32,783 bases of DNA from an uncultured Verrucomicrobiota bacterium (GCA_903916195.1 CAIWVP010000188.1:1-32783), one strand, 5' to 3'; shown: positions 8,509 through 16,129, counted from the first letter of the stretch. A program made the numbers and translations. The notes: a model not told the origin generated them from the letters alone.

Positions 8509-9000
8509 ATGTCCGCTGCTCCGGTCGTGCTGCCGTTGGATTCGCCGCAGCGCCGGCGGCTGCCGCCGCTTTTGCGGCGGGCATGGTACGGGCTGAACCA
8601 AGCGTTCCGCCGGCGGATCGCCCACACCGGCGTCACCCCCGACCAGTTCACCGCCATGCGGACCCTGCTGGAAGGGGATCCCGAGGGCATGACCCAGCGC
8701 GACCTGACGCTTGCGATGTCGAGCGACCCCAACACGGTGGCCTCGCTGCTCGAGCGCATGGAGGAATCGGGATGGGTCGAGCGGCGTCCGCACGAGCGCG
8801 ACCGCCGTGCCTACCGCATCCGGCTCCTGGCCTCCGGGCGCGAACGCTACGAGGTCGTGCGCGACCTCGCGGTCGCGTTGCAGACGGACACGCTCGGCGT
8901 GCTGCCCGTCGAGGAGCGCGAGTCGTTCTTGGCGCAACTGGAACTGGTGGCCGCTTCGTGCCGCAAGGCCGCCGAGGACGCCCCGCGATCAAGGGCCTGA
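8509..9000 (+). CDS. MarR-family winged-helix transcriptional regulator
   Basis: A 163-residue regulator. The frame is open from 8353, but the protein-like part begins at MSAAPVV (ATG 8509), preceded by Pro/Arg-rich nonsense. The helix-turn-helix runs over about 60-90 (MTQRDLTLAM, then SDPNTVASLLERMEESGWVER). The MarR wing signature follows at 95-110 as ERDRRAYRIRLLASGRE, with the usual DxRxxR and terminal G. Flanking helices supply the dimer interface. Such proteins usually repress neighbouring genes and respond to small phenolic ligands or oxidation; the single clear cysteine is Cys151. The next gene, a CPBP protease, starts 70 bases downstream on the same strand, so co-transcription is likely. 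No good Shine-Dalgarno is seen. The ligand cannot be inferred. Confidence 0.9.
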   Translation: MSAAPVVLPLDSPQRRRLPPLLRRAWYGLNQAFRRRIAHTGVTPDQFTAMRTLLEGDPEGMTQRDLTLAMSSDPNTVASLLERMEESGWVERRPHERDRRAYRIRLLASGRERYEVVRDLAVALQTDTLGVLPVEERESFLAQLELVAASCRKAAEDAPRSRA

Positions 9001-9070
9001 CCGGTCAAGCATCCTGTGCCGGTTGCTTTTGGCTTTGCGCTCAGCACGTGCTTTCGCGGCTAATCCGCCG

Positions 9071-9934
9071 ATGGAAGCGCCCCCCGTCCTGATCGCCGTA
9101 GAGGCGCCGCCCGTGCTGCCCAGGACGGGCCTTCCCGCATGGCGGTGGGCCGCGATGCTCGCGCTGCTGGCGGCCTATCCGTTGATCCTCGGCCTGCTCG
9201 CGGAGGTGTTGGGCCGTTTCGGGGTGAAGGAGACTTCCGGCTCGACCACGTTGTTGCCGGACACGACGGGAGAGCTCCTGGTCACCTGCGGCGAGAATTT
9301 CGGGGTCTTCGCCGTGCTGTTCGGCATCGCCTATGCGTTCGGGCGGCCTTCGATGGACGATCTCTGGGCACGCTGGCGTCGTCCGTGGACCACGCTCGGC
9401 CTTGGCGCCGCTTGGTCCATCGGTCTGCGCGCGCTGGTCGCCGGGTTGGTGACGTGCGTCGCCGTGGCGTTGATCATCTGGCAGAAGATCCACGGCGGCG
9501 AAGCGGCGTCCTTGGACGCCTTCCGGCCGAAGATCGAGAATCTCATCAGCCCGGCGGCGTTGCACGATCCCGTCTATCTGTTCACGACGCTCACGCTCGT
9601 CAGTTTCGTGGTCGCGGGGTTGCGCGAGGAGCTTTGGCGCGCCGGCATGATGGCGGCCTTCGGCAAGCTGCTCCCCGCACGGTGGCGCAATCGTTGGGGC
9701 CAGGCGGCGTCCATCGTGTTCGCCGCCGTGATCTTCGGTCTGGGCCATCTACCCCAAGGGGCGGCCGGCGTGGTGCTCACCGGCGTGCTCGGGCTCGGGC
9801 TCGGTTGGGTGATGACCTTCCACCGCTCGCTCTGGGTAGCGGTCCTGGCGCACGGGTTCTTCGACGCCACTTCCTTTGCCGGCCTCTGGGCGCTCGAACG
9901 GTCGGGGTTGCTGAAGCAGTTGATTCCCGGCTGA
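9071..9934 (+). CDS. CPBP-family intramembrane metalloprotease
   Basis: A 287-residue polytopic membrane protein of the CPBP (Abi/CAAX protease and bacteriocin-processing) family. The three family motifs are present: EELWR at 186-190 (EExxR), FGLGHLPQG with His226, and HGFFDAT with His261; together they form the metal-dependent intramembrane active site. Hydrophobic segments lie near 26-48, 75-90, 108-138, 168-185, 212-230, 232-250 and 255-275. The ATG at 9071 was chosen because earlier in-frame codons overlap the MarR gene and are not protein-like. It follows the MarR gene by 70 bases, and its own stop lies 15 bases from the convergent hydrolase gene. The substrate is unknown; prenyl-protein processing, peptide maturation and anti-sigma cleavage are all possible for this family. 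Confidence 0.9.
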   Translation: MEAPPVLIAVEAPPVLPRTGLPAWRWAAMLALLAAYPLILGLLAEVLGRFGVKETSGSTTLLPDTTGELLVTCGENFGVFAVLFGIAYAFGRPSMDDLWARWRRPWTTLGLGAAWSIGLRALVAGLVTCVAVALIIWQKIHGGEAASLDAFRPKIENLISPAALHDPVYLFTTLTLVSFVVAGLREELWRAGMMAAFGKLLPARWRNRWGQAASIVFAAVIFGLGHLPQGAAGVVLTGVLGLGLGWVMTFHRSLWVAVLAHGFFDATSFAGLWALERSGLLKQLIPG

Positions 9935-9949
9935 ACCGCCCGGTCGGCT

Positions 9950-10756
9950 CTATACGGCGAACACATCACCGTCCTCGGCGATGGTGAACGGGATGTCGCC
10001 GAGCTGCGACGCGATCATCCGGCGCGTGCCGGCGCGGTCGGCCCAGAATTCCCGGGCCAAGTGGACGAAGACGATCTTCTTGATCGCCCGGCCGCGAAGT
10101 TTGGCGAAGAGCGTCTCGGCAGGGACGTGCGCCAACTCGCAGACGAGCAGGTCAAGCGGTTTCGTGAGCAGGGGATCCAGGTCGCCGACGTCGCCGATGT
10201 CGGCCGAGTGGGCGATGCGCAGGCCCGGCGACTCGATCAGGAAGCTGAACGCCTCGAAGCAGGTGGCGGGGTGCCTTGGTTGGAACGCGCGGCGCAACGA
10301 CTCGAGGTGGGTCGTGTGGTGCGGCGTCACCGTCACATCGCCTTCGCGGACCTTCACCGCCGGCGCGAGCGGGCCCCAGTTGATCGGGAACCCGACGATT
10401 TCCTCGGGCAGCACGGTCGCCTCCAGCCAGGCCTTCATCGCCTGGACGCCACCGCCCGGCATGTGGACCGGCAAGGCACGGCGCCGTCCCTCCAGCCACA
10501 GGCCCTGCACGAAGAGGGAGAACCCGCCCACATGGTCGCTGTGCATGTGGGAGAGGAAGACGCTGTCGATGGCGTGATAGCTGAAACCGCTCGCCTTGTA
10601 CGCGGTGCTCGCCCCGTCACCGCAATCGATGAGCAGGTTGGCCGTGCCGATCTGGTAGAGGAACGAGGAATGGCGCCGGTCGGGACATGGCCAGCCTTCG
10701 CCGACGCCGAGGCAGTGCAGGTACACTTCGGGTCTTTGTTTTCCTAGGGCAGGCAT
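9950..10756 (-). CDS. Metallo-beta-lactamase fold hydrolase, RNase Z-like
   Basis: A 268-residue MBL-fold protein. The HxHxDH metal motif is SHMHSDHVGG (His70, His72, Asp74, His75); further candidate ligands are His150 in HHTTHLE, Asp186 in HSADIGD and His232 in VFVHLAREF, in the order seen in RNase Z and related phosphodiesterases. The opening VYLHCLGVGEGWPCPDRRHSS, with Asp45 in LLIDCGDG, is also typical. True RNase Z processes tRNA 3' ends, but many relatives are of unknown function, and I see no clear tRNA-binding exosite arm, so no symbol is given. The ATG at 10756 starts the recognisable fold; the frame stays open upstream as a shadow of trpE. A 134-base gap separates it from trpE on the same strand. 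Confidence 0.87.
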   Translation of the reverse strand: MPALGKQRPEVYLHCLGVGEGWPCPDRRHSSFLYQIGTANLLIDCGDGASTAYKASGFSYHAIDSVFLSHMHSDHVGGFSLFVQGLWLEGRRRALPVHMPGGGVQAMKAWLEATVLPEEIVGFPINWGPLAPAVKVREGDVTVTPHHTTHLESLRRAFQPRHPATCFEAFSFLIESPGLRIAHSADIGDVGDLDPLLTKPLDLLVCELAHVPAETLFAKLRGRAIKKIVFVHLAREFWADRAGTRRMIASQLGDIPFTIAEDGDVFAV

Positions 10757-10890
10757 GCGGGACGGATGGGTGAGGTTTGTGCCGGATCGGCACCCGGGTG
10801 ACAAGCCCTTGCTCCGGATGGCCTTCCGCCCGGCCGCATCGATACGCGGCAACCGAGGCAGCCGTCGGGCAAGGCGCCTCCGGCGCCGTA

Positions 10891-12420
10891 TCAGCCCGCG
10901 TCCGCGAAGCTCTCCGCCATCGCCACGGCCTTCAGCATCGCCTTGGACTTGTTGACCGTCTCCTGGAACTCGCCCTCGGGCGTCGAGTCGTTCACCCACC
11001 CGCCGCCCACCTGAACATAGGCCTTGCCGTCCTTCACCAGCGCGGTGCGGATGGTGATGCAGTGGTCCGCGTTGCCGTTGAAGCCGAAGTAGCCCACGCA
11101 GCCGCCGTAAGGCCCGCGCGTCGTCCCCTCGAGCTGCGAGATGATCTGCATCGCGCGGATCTTCGGCGCGCCGCTCAGCGTCCCGGCGGGGAAGGTCGTG
11201 CGCATCAGGTCGAAGCTCGTGTTCTCCGCCCGCAGCGTGCCCTCGACCTGCGACACGATGTGCATCACGTGGCTGTAGCGCTCGATCACCATCAGGTCCT
11301 TCACCTGCACGCTGCCGTAGTCGCACACGCGGCCGATGTCGTTCCGCGCGAGGTCCACGAGCATGACGTGCTCCGCGCGCTCCTTCGGGTCGGCGAGCAG
11401 GTCCTTGGCGTTGGCCTCGTCCTCCGCCTCGGTCTTGCCGCGCGGACGGGTGCCGGCGATCGGGCGGATCTCCACATGGCGGTCCTCGCAGCGGACGTGC
11501 AGTTCGGGCGAGGCGCCGACGAGCGCGAAGCCGTCCAGCTCCAGCAGGAACATGTAGGGCGACGGGTTGATGCTGCGCGCCGCGCGGTACAGGTCGAAGG
11601 GCGAGGCCTTCACCGCCGCGCTGAAGCGCTGCGAGCCGACGACCTGGATGATGTCGCCCGCGGTGATGTACTTCTGCGCCTCCGCCACGTTGGCGAAGAA
11701 CTTCTCCTTCGTGGTGTTCGACACGAACGGCACCGGCGGCACCTCGCGCGGCAGCTCGACCGGACGGTTCTCGATCGGTTGGCGGAGGAGCTCGACGATG
11801 CGGTCGATCTCGTCCACGGCGGCCTCGTAGGCGTCCTCGGGCTTCTGGCCGGGCTCGATGACGGCGTTGACCAGGACGGTGAGCGTCTGCGCCACGCGGT
11901 CGAAGACCAGCAGCTCGTCCGCGATGAGGAAGCAGAGCGTCGGGGTGCCGAGCTCGTCGCGCGCCGGACGCGGCACGACCGGCTCGACGTCGTGGATGAA
12001 CTCGTACCCGAGGAACCCGACCGCGCCGCCGGTGAACCGGGGCAGCCCGGGGACGTCCACCGGCTTGAACCGCGAGAGGACCTGCTCGACCACCCGCAGG
12101 CCGTCCGCGACGCACTTGTCGTCGCCCGGAGCTCCTTTGGGCCGCACGGTGAACCGGTCGACGACCTTGCCGCCTTCGGTGACCTCGACGCGGTCGCCGG
12201 TCTGCTTGATGACGGCGCGCGGGTTGCAGCCGACGAAGGAGTAGCGCCCGAGATGCTCGCCGCCCTCGACCGACTCGAAGAGGAACGATTCGCCCTGCCC
12301 GCGCAGCTTCCAGTACGCCGACAACGGCGTCTCGAAGTCGGCGAGCAGGCGGCGCGTGACGGGGATCAGGTTCCCCCGCGCGGCCAGTTCCAGGAACTCA
12401 GGCAGTGACGGTGCGTCCAT
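10891..12420 (-). CDS. trpE: Anthranilate synthase component I
   Basis: A 509-residue TrpE converting chorismate and glutamine-derived ammonia to anthranilate, the first committed step of tryptophan synthesis. The N-terminal regulatory part has FLFESVEGG with Ser50, matching the LLES tryptophan-feedback site. The chorismate-binding domain carries SINPSPYMFLLEL, then GTRPRGKTEAEDEANAKDLL near 320, the metal/active-site helix VMLVDLARNDIGRV, AGTLSGAPKIRAMQ near 410, and RGPYGGCVGYFGFNG. Length is normal. The amidotransferase partner TrpG is not adjacent or elsewhere in the window. ATG at 12420 gives the expected N-terminus; no Shine-Dalgarno is seen. The upstream 230 bases are rich in hairpins, one followed by a T-run, suggesting leader control. 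Confidence 0.97.
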   Translation of the reverse strand: MDAPSLPEFLELAARGNLIPVTRRLLADFETPLSAYWKLRGQGESFLFESVEGGEHLGRYSFVGCNPRAVIKQTGDRVEVTEGGKVVDRFTVRPKGAPGDDKCVADGLRVVEQVLSRFKPVDVPGLPRFTGGAVGFLGYEFIHDVEPVVPRPARDELGTPTLCFLIADELLVFDRVAQTLTVLVNAVIEPGQKPEDAYEAAVDEIDRIVELLRQPIENRPVELPREVPPVPFVSNTTKEKFFANVAEAQKYITAGDIIQVVGSQRFSAAVKASPFDLYRAARSINPSPYMFLLELDGFALVGASPELHVRCEDRHVEIRPIAGTRPRGKTEAEDEANAKDLLADPKERAEHVMLVDLARNDIGRVCDYGSVQVKDLMVIERYSHVMHIVSQVEGTLRAENTSFDLMRTTFPAGTLSGAPKIRAMQIISQLEGTTRGPYGGCVGYFGFNGNADHCITIRTALVKDGKAYVQVGGGWVNDSTPEGEFQETVNKSKAMLKAVAMAESFADAG

Positions 12421-12437
12421 AACAACAGGACCTGGAC

Positions 12438-12470
12438 GCTAGCCAAGGGAGGGAGGCGGGGCTAGCGGGG
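12438..12470 (-). promoter_or_regulatory. Inverted repeat and G-quadruplex motif just upstream of trpE
   Basis: GCTAGCC (12438-12444) and GGCTAGC (12460-12466) form a perfect 7-bp inverted repeat 18-46 bases before the trpE ATG. Overlapping it on the plus strand (template for trpE) are four G-runs at 12447-12449, 12451-12453, 12458-12461 and 12467-12470, a canonical G-quadruplex pattern with loops of 1, 4 and 5 bases. Either could regulate trpE; neither is proven. Confidence 0.4.
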
Positions 12471-12653
12471 AAACTCGGCGAAAAGCAAACGCGACCCGAC
12501 TCGGTTGCGAACTCGATGGCACGGCCTGAAGCCGAACTGAGGAGTGAGAAAAAACTGCCCTTCTAAGGCAGTCTCGATGTTGGTGTAGGGTCCCTCGACC
12601 GAATCAGCTGCGACGGCCAGGCTAAGGCCGACAAGGAGCGACAGTGGCTTCAT
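12462..12653 (-). CDS. Possible small exported protein or leader ORF (63 aa)
   Basis: A weak candidate. It opens MKPLSLLVGLSLAVAADS, which looks like a short signal peptide, and then continues with a sequence of no recognised family, ending LLFAEFPR. Its third-codon GC is clearly lower than that of neighbouring genes. It lies in the 5' region of trpE on the same strand, reads through a terminator-like hairpin, contains no Trp codon, and its start abuts a 15-base palindrome also found in front of the FmdB-type gene. It could be a real small gene, a leader ORF or chance. Confidence 0.25.
   Translation of the reverse strand: MKPLSLLVGLSLAVAADSVEGPYTNIETALEGQFFLTPQFGFRPCHRVRNRVGSRLLFAEFPR
12549..12572 (-). 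terminator. Terminator-like hairpin in the trpE leader
   Basis: On the minus strand a 6-bp stem (12572-12567 with 12559-12554) with a 7-base loop is followed by a run of six T (12554-12549). It lies about 130 bases upstream of the trpE ATG. Two other small hairpins flank it, at 12614-12630 and 12522-12534. It could be an attenuator, or a terminator for the small ORF. Confidence 0.5.
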
Positions 12654-12668
12654 GCGTGACCGTCACGC
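12654..12668. promoter_or_regulatory. Perfect 15-base palindrome abutting a start codon
   Basis: GCGTGAC-C-GTCACGC. Its core CGTGA-CCG-TCACG differs at one base from the site at 20360-20372, and both lie directly before a minus-strand ATG. This suggests an operator for a dimeric regulator; the protein is unknown. Confidence 0.4.
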
Positions 12669-12737
12669 GTTCATCGCGGCAACCGCAACGGTGGAATGGC
12701 CGTGGACCGCGCCGTTGCGGAGGAAGGGCTAAGCTTT

Positions 12738-12832
12738 TGGAGTGCGGCAATCCTCTGCCGCTGCGGTGTTTGGCGAGCTCGAACCCGCATTCTGCGTTCG
12801 TGGCAAAAGCGGCAGAGGACTGCCGCACTCCA
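12738..12832. repeat. REP/REPIN-like imperfect palindrome
   Basis: Arms 12738-12762 and 12808-12832 are 25 bases long and complementary except for one base; each contains the core GTGCGG...CTCTGCCGC. The 45-base centre holds a further small hairpin (GAAC..GCA, loop TTC, TGC..GTTC, in 12781-12799). It is non-coding and sits between the trpE leader and the rpsA terminator. The form matches REP-type or MITE-like elements, but no second copy is seen in the window. Confidence 0.6.
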
Positions 12833-12914
12833 CGACGCTGATGCGACTTCGGTGGCGCCATCCATCATCCCGACCGGTCAAAATTCCGGGTCCCCGGCGT
12901 CACCGTTCGCGACG

Positions 12915-12952
12915 GAAAAGAAAAACGGGCGCATCCTTGCGGATGCGCCCGT
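12915..12952 (-). terminator. Intrinsic terminator of rpsA
   Basis: A perfect 12-bp GC-rich stem (12952-12941 with 12936-12925) with a 4-base loop is followed on the minus strand by TTTTTCTTTTCC. It begins about 20 bases after the rpsA stop at 12973. Confidence 0.95.
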
Positions 12953-12972
12953 CTTGCGGAAAGGACGGCAGC

Positions 12973-14652
12973 TTATTGCTTGCTGAACTTCTCCTCGGCC
13001 GCGGCGAACGCGTGCTCGAGGGCCACGAGGTCTTCGCCCGGCTTGAGCGAATCCAGCACGGCCTGCTCGGCCTTGAGCTGGTCGGGCGAGTAGTTGGCGG
13101 CCTTGATGGACAAGCCGATGCGGCGGTCGGTGCGGTCGATCTTGATGACGCGCGCGGTGACGTCGTCACCGACCTTGAGCACGTTCTTGATCTTGTCCAC
13201 GCGGTCCTCGCTGACCTGCGAGATGTGCACGAGGCCGTCGATGTCGTGCGGGAGGCCGACGAACGCGCCGAAGCTGGCGAGCTTGGAGACCTTGCCGCTG
13301 ACGACGTCGCCGACGCGGAAGAGTTGCTCGATCTGTTCCCACGGATCGACGGAGAGCTGGCGCATGCCGACGCTGATGCGCTGGTTGGCCTTGTCGACCT
13401 CCAGCACGACCGCCTCGACGATGTCGCCCTTCTTCACGACCTCGCTCGGATGGTTGATCTTGCGGGTCCAGCTCATGTCGGACACGTGGATCATGCCGTC
13501 CAGGCCTTCTTCCAGCTCGATGAAGGCACCGTAGCTGGTGAGGTTGCGGATGGCGCCCTTGACCTTGGTGCCGGGCGGGTACTTCTCGTGGGCGAGGTCC
13601 CACGGGTTGGTCTCGAGCTGGCGGATGCCGAGCGAGATCTTCTGCTCCTCGCGGTTGATGCCGAGCACGACCGCCTCGAGGTCCTGGCCGACCTTGAGGA
13701 CGTCCGAGGGCTTGGCGATGCGCTTGGTCCAGCTGAGCTCCGTGACGTGCACGAGGCCTTCGACGCCGGGCTCGATCTCGACGAACGCGCCGTACGGCAC
13801 GAGGTTGACGACCTTGCCCTTGACCTTGGTGCCGAGCGGGTACTTGGACTCGATGGCATCCCACGGGTTGGCTTCCTTCTGCTTGAGGCCGAGGGACACG
13901 CGCTCTTTCTCGCGGTTGATGTCGAGGACGACGACGTCGAGTTCTTGGCCGACGCGGAGCATCTCGCTCGGATGGCTGAGGCGGCCCCAGGACATGTCGG
14001 TGATGTGCAGCAGGCCGTCGAGGCCGTTGAGGTCGATGAACGCGCCGAAGTCGGTGAGGTTCTTGACCGTGCCCTTGCGGACGTCGCCGGGGACCATCTC
14101 GCTGAGGAGCGCGGAACGGCGGGCGTTGCGCTCGGCCTCGACGAGCTCGCGGCGGCTGAGCACCACGTTCTGGCGGTCCGGGTTGAGCTTGACGACGCGG
14201 AACTCGTAGGCGTTGCCCACGTAGGCGCCGAGGTTCTTCGGCGGGGTGACGTCGACCTGGCTGGACGGGCAGAACGCCTCGACGCCGATGTTGACGACGA
14301 GACCGCCCTTGACGACGCCCTTGACCTTGCCGGTGACGGTGCCGCCCTCGTTGCAGATGGTCTGGATGCGGTCCCAGTTCTGCTGGAACTCGGCCTTCTC
14401 CTTGGAGAGGTGGACGTTGCCGTCCTTGTCCTCGGCGCGCTCGATGAGCACGTCGACGACGTCGCCGATCTTGACGGTGGCGAAATCGACGAACTCGTTC
14501 GCCGAGACGATGCCCTCGGATTTGCCGCCGATGTCCACCAGGGCTTCTTTCTGGCGGATCTCGATGATGGTTCCCTTGACGATCTGGCCGGTCTGAAGCG
14601 AACGGTCGTACTGCTTCAGCATCTCGGCGAAGGACTGCGTGGTCGCTGCCAT
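12973..14652 (-). CDS. rpsA: 30S ribosomal protein S1
   Basis: A 559-residue S1 protein with six S1/OB-fold RNA-binding domains at about 20-86, 103-168, 188-256, 273-341, 358-427 and 444-512. The last four show the canonical pattern GxVxxLxxxGAFVxLxxxxxGLVHxSxxSW (for example KNLTDFGAFIDLNGLDGLLHI). S1 binds mRNA on the small subunit and unfolds structured leaders; the first two domains normally anchor it to the ribosome. Length equals that of proteobacterial S1. ATG at 14652 gives MAATTQSFAEML; no Shine-Dalgarno precedes it. The 277 bases upstream hold no gene, and cmk, its usual neighbour in many bacteria, is absent. A strong terminator follows. The C-terminal 40 residues are a helical tail. 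Confidence 0.97.
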   Translation of the reverse strand: MAATTQSFAEMLKQYDRSLQTGQIVKGTIIEIRQKEALVDIGGKSEGIVSANEFVDFATVKIGDVVDVLIERAEDKDGNVHLSKEKAEFQQNWDRIQTICNEGGTVTGKVKGVVKGGLVVNIGVEAFCPSSQVDVTPPKNLGAYVGNAYEFRVVKLNPDRQNVVLSRRELVEAERNARRSALLSEMVPGDVRKGTVKNLTDFGAFIDLNGLDGLLHITDMSWGRLSHPSEMLRVGQELDVVVLDINREKERVSLGLKQKEANPWDAIESKYPLGTKVKGKVVNLVPYGAFVEIEPGVEGLVHVTELSWTKRIAKPSDVLKVGQDLEAVVLGINREEQKISLGIRQLETNPWDLAHEKYPPGTKVKGAIRNLTSYGAFIELEEGLDGMIHVSDMSWTRKINHPSEVVKKGDIVEAVVLEVDKANQRISVGMRQLSVDPWEQIEQLFRVGDVVSGKVSKLASFGAFVGLPHDIDGLVHISQVSEDRVDKIKNVLKVGDDVTARVIKIDRTDRRIGLSIKAANYSPDQLKAEQAVLDSLKPGEDLVALEHAFAAAEEKFSKQ

Positions 14653-14929
14653 AACTATAGACGGATACGGACTACTTTGCGGACGGACCCGGAACGGGAG
14701 ACTTTGGGGGCCGACAGAAGGCGCGGCCCGCGCGAAGGCTCCGATTGCCCAACTTCACCGCGTTGCGGTTCGGCAACGGAGGTTAAAGGTCAGGTTGTGC
14801 GTTTACGGTCTTTTCTCAGCCTAAATCGGGCCCGCACACGCGGACCCAGGCGCGGGGACCCTAGGGGGGCCGAAAACGGCGGCAAGGTTTTTCTCGACAA
14901 AGGCTCGGCGCCATGGCGCGCCGTACGCC

Positions 14930-16129
14930 TCACGTCGTCGCCGGCCCGAAGCCGACCGTCTGCTTGATCCACGTCCACGCCGCGCGCAGCCCGACGTCGC
15001 GGACCTCTCGCACCCCGCATGCCGAGGCGAGCGCGGTCTCATGGCCCTGATAGCGGGGCGGGAAGTTCAAGAGGTCGGGCGCGCCGCCGTCCGCTTCGAG
15101 CTTCAGCAGCTCCGGATGCAGGATGCCGCGGCCGATCGCGTAATCGCCGGCGGGAAGCGTCGCCGTCCGGGCCTGGAGCACGAGCAGGGGTCGGTATCGC
15201 AGGACGAGCTCGCCCGCGGTGCCGCGGGCGAGTTTTCCGTAGGTCCGGGAAGGCAGCGCCTTCCACTCGCGCGTCGTGAAGGCCCAGTTCTCGGCGGTGC
15301 CGGGCGTCGTGCGCAGGCGGCGGAGGGTCAGGAGGTCCCAGGCGAAGACATGGCCGAAGATCCCGAGCCGGAGCGCCCAGCCGGCGATCGGCAGGCACGC
15401 GAGCACGATGATACCGGCCCAGATCGCGCCGGCGTAGTCGCTGATCCAATGCATGCCGACGACGCTCGCCAGCAACGACGCGCGGAAGGTCTTGAGCGCA
15501 GCGTCCACGGTGCTGAACGGGCTGACCAGGATGAGCACGTTGACTGAGTGCGAGACGACCCAGACGACGCCGTAGACGAACAAGGCGAGCGGCGCCATCA
15601 GCAGGTTGCCCAGCCAGGAGAAATCGAGCGCGGCGAGGTGCATCCCGGCATATCCGGCGCCGAGCGACCCGCCGTCGGGGTTCACCGCTTTGAAGACCTC
15701 CATCGCCATCGGTACGATGGCCCCGGTCGCGATCAGTCCGCTGGCCTTGTTCTCGAAGAGCTCGAGCACGTCGAGCGGCTTCTTCAACGAGGTCGGCAGC
15801 ATCGTGCCGGCGCCGTCCTTCACCATGCACAGCCCGACGACCAGGAGCGCCGGGAGCCAGAACCACGGCTGCGCGTACCAGGACAACTCCGCGCGCTCGG
15901 CCGCCGAGGCCTTCATGTACTTGAACGCCCCGACCGCGCCGACCCCGAGCAGCGGCGAGATGGCGATGCCGGTGATCTCGGAGAGCGTCTGCGCCGCCTG
16001 GACCCCCGGCGAGACCGTCGTCGTCGGTCGGGTCTTTGCCGCCGGCGCGGCTGCCGCCTCGATGACGGACGGCCAAAGCAGCGCACCGACGAGCGACAGG
16101 ACGAGCAGCGGTCGGAAGAGCCGTTTCAT
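14930..16129 (-). CDS. Polytopic membrane protein of unknown family
   Basis: A 399-residue protein I do not recognise. It opens with a signal-like segment (MKRLFRPLLVLSLVGALLWPSVIEA), followed by an Ala/Thr-rich linker. Hydrophobic segments lie near 54-70, 88-104, 130-146, 172-205 and 234-262. The stretch KKPLDVLELFENKASGL at about 116-132 is charged and probably amphipathic. The last 130 residues are soluble and mixed, including RYRPLLVLQART and AIGRGILHPELLKLEADGG. No catalytic motif is seen. ATG at 16129 fits the signal segment; the frame is open further upstream, but that part is a shadow of the FG-GAP gene. It follows the FG-GAP gene by 107 bases on the same strand and precedes rpsA by 277 bases. 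Coding status is supported by codon use and hydrophobic periodicity. Confidence 0.8.
   Translation of the reverse strand: MKRLFRPLLVLSLVGALLWPSVIEAAAAPAAKTRPTTTVSPGVQAAQTLSEITGIAISPLLGVGAVGAFKYMKASAAERAELSWYAQPWFWLPALLVVGLCMVKDGAGTMLPTSLKKPLDVLELFENKASGLIATGAIVPMAMEVFKAVNPDGGSLGAGYAGMHLAALDFSWLGNLLMAPLALFVYGVVWVVSHSVNVLILVSPFSTVDAALKTFRASLLASVVGMHWISDYAGAIWAGIIVLACLPIAGWALRLGIFGHVFAWDLLTLRRLRTTPGTAENWAFTTREWKALPSRTYGKLARGTAGELVLRYRPLLVLQARTATLPAGDYAIGRGILHPELLKLEADGGAPDLLNFPPRYQGHETALASACGVREVRDVGLRAAWTWIKQTVGFGPATT

Noticed and set aside
10873-10887. GGCGCC-TCC-GGCGCC as a terminator between trpE and the MBL gene.
   Set aside because: Short stem, no T-run on either strand; GC-rich chance palindromes are common here.
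10757-12115. N-terminal extension of the MBL hydrolase frame across trpE.
   Set aside because: Arg/Gly/Pro-rich out-of-frame reading of trpE; the hydrolase fold begins at the ATG at 10756.
13157-13171. A further palindrome, GGTGAC-GTC-GTCACC, resembling the shared 13-base site.
   Set aside because: Inside the rpsA coding sequence, produced by conserved GDDVTA codons, and not next to a start codon.
12742-14967. A 741-codon plus-strand ORF opposite rpsA.
   Set aside because: Its translation is an Asp/Glu/Leu/Val/Ala-rich mirror of the S1 codons, with no family likeness; rpsA on the other strand has six clear S1 domains and a terminator.
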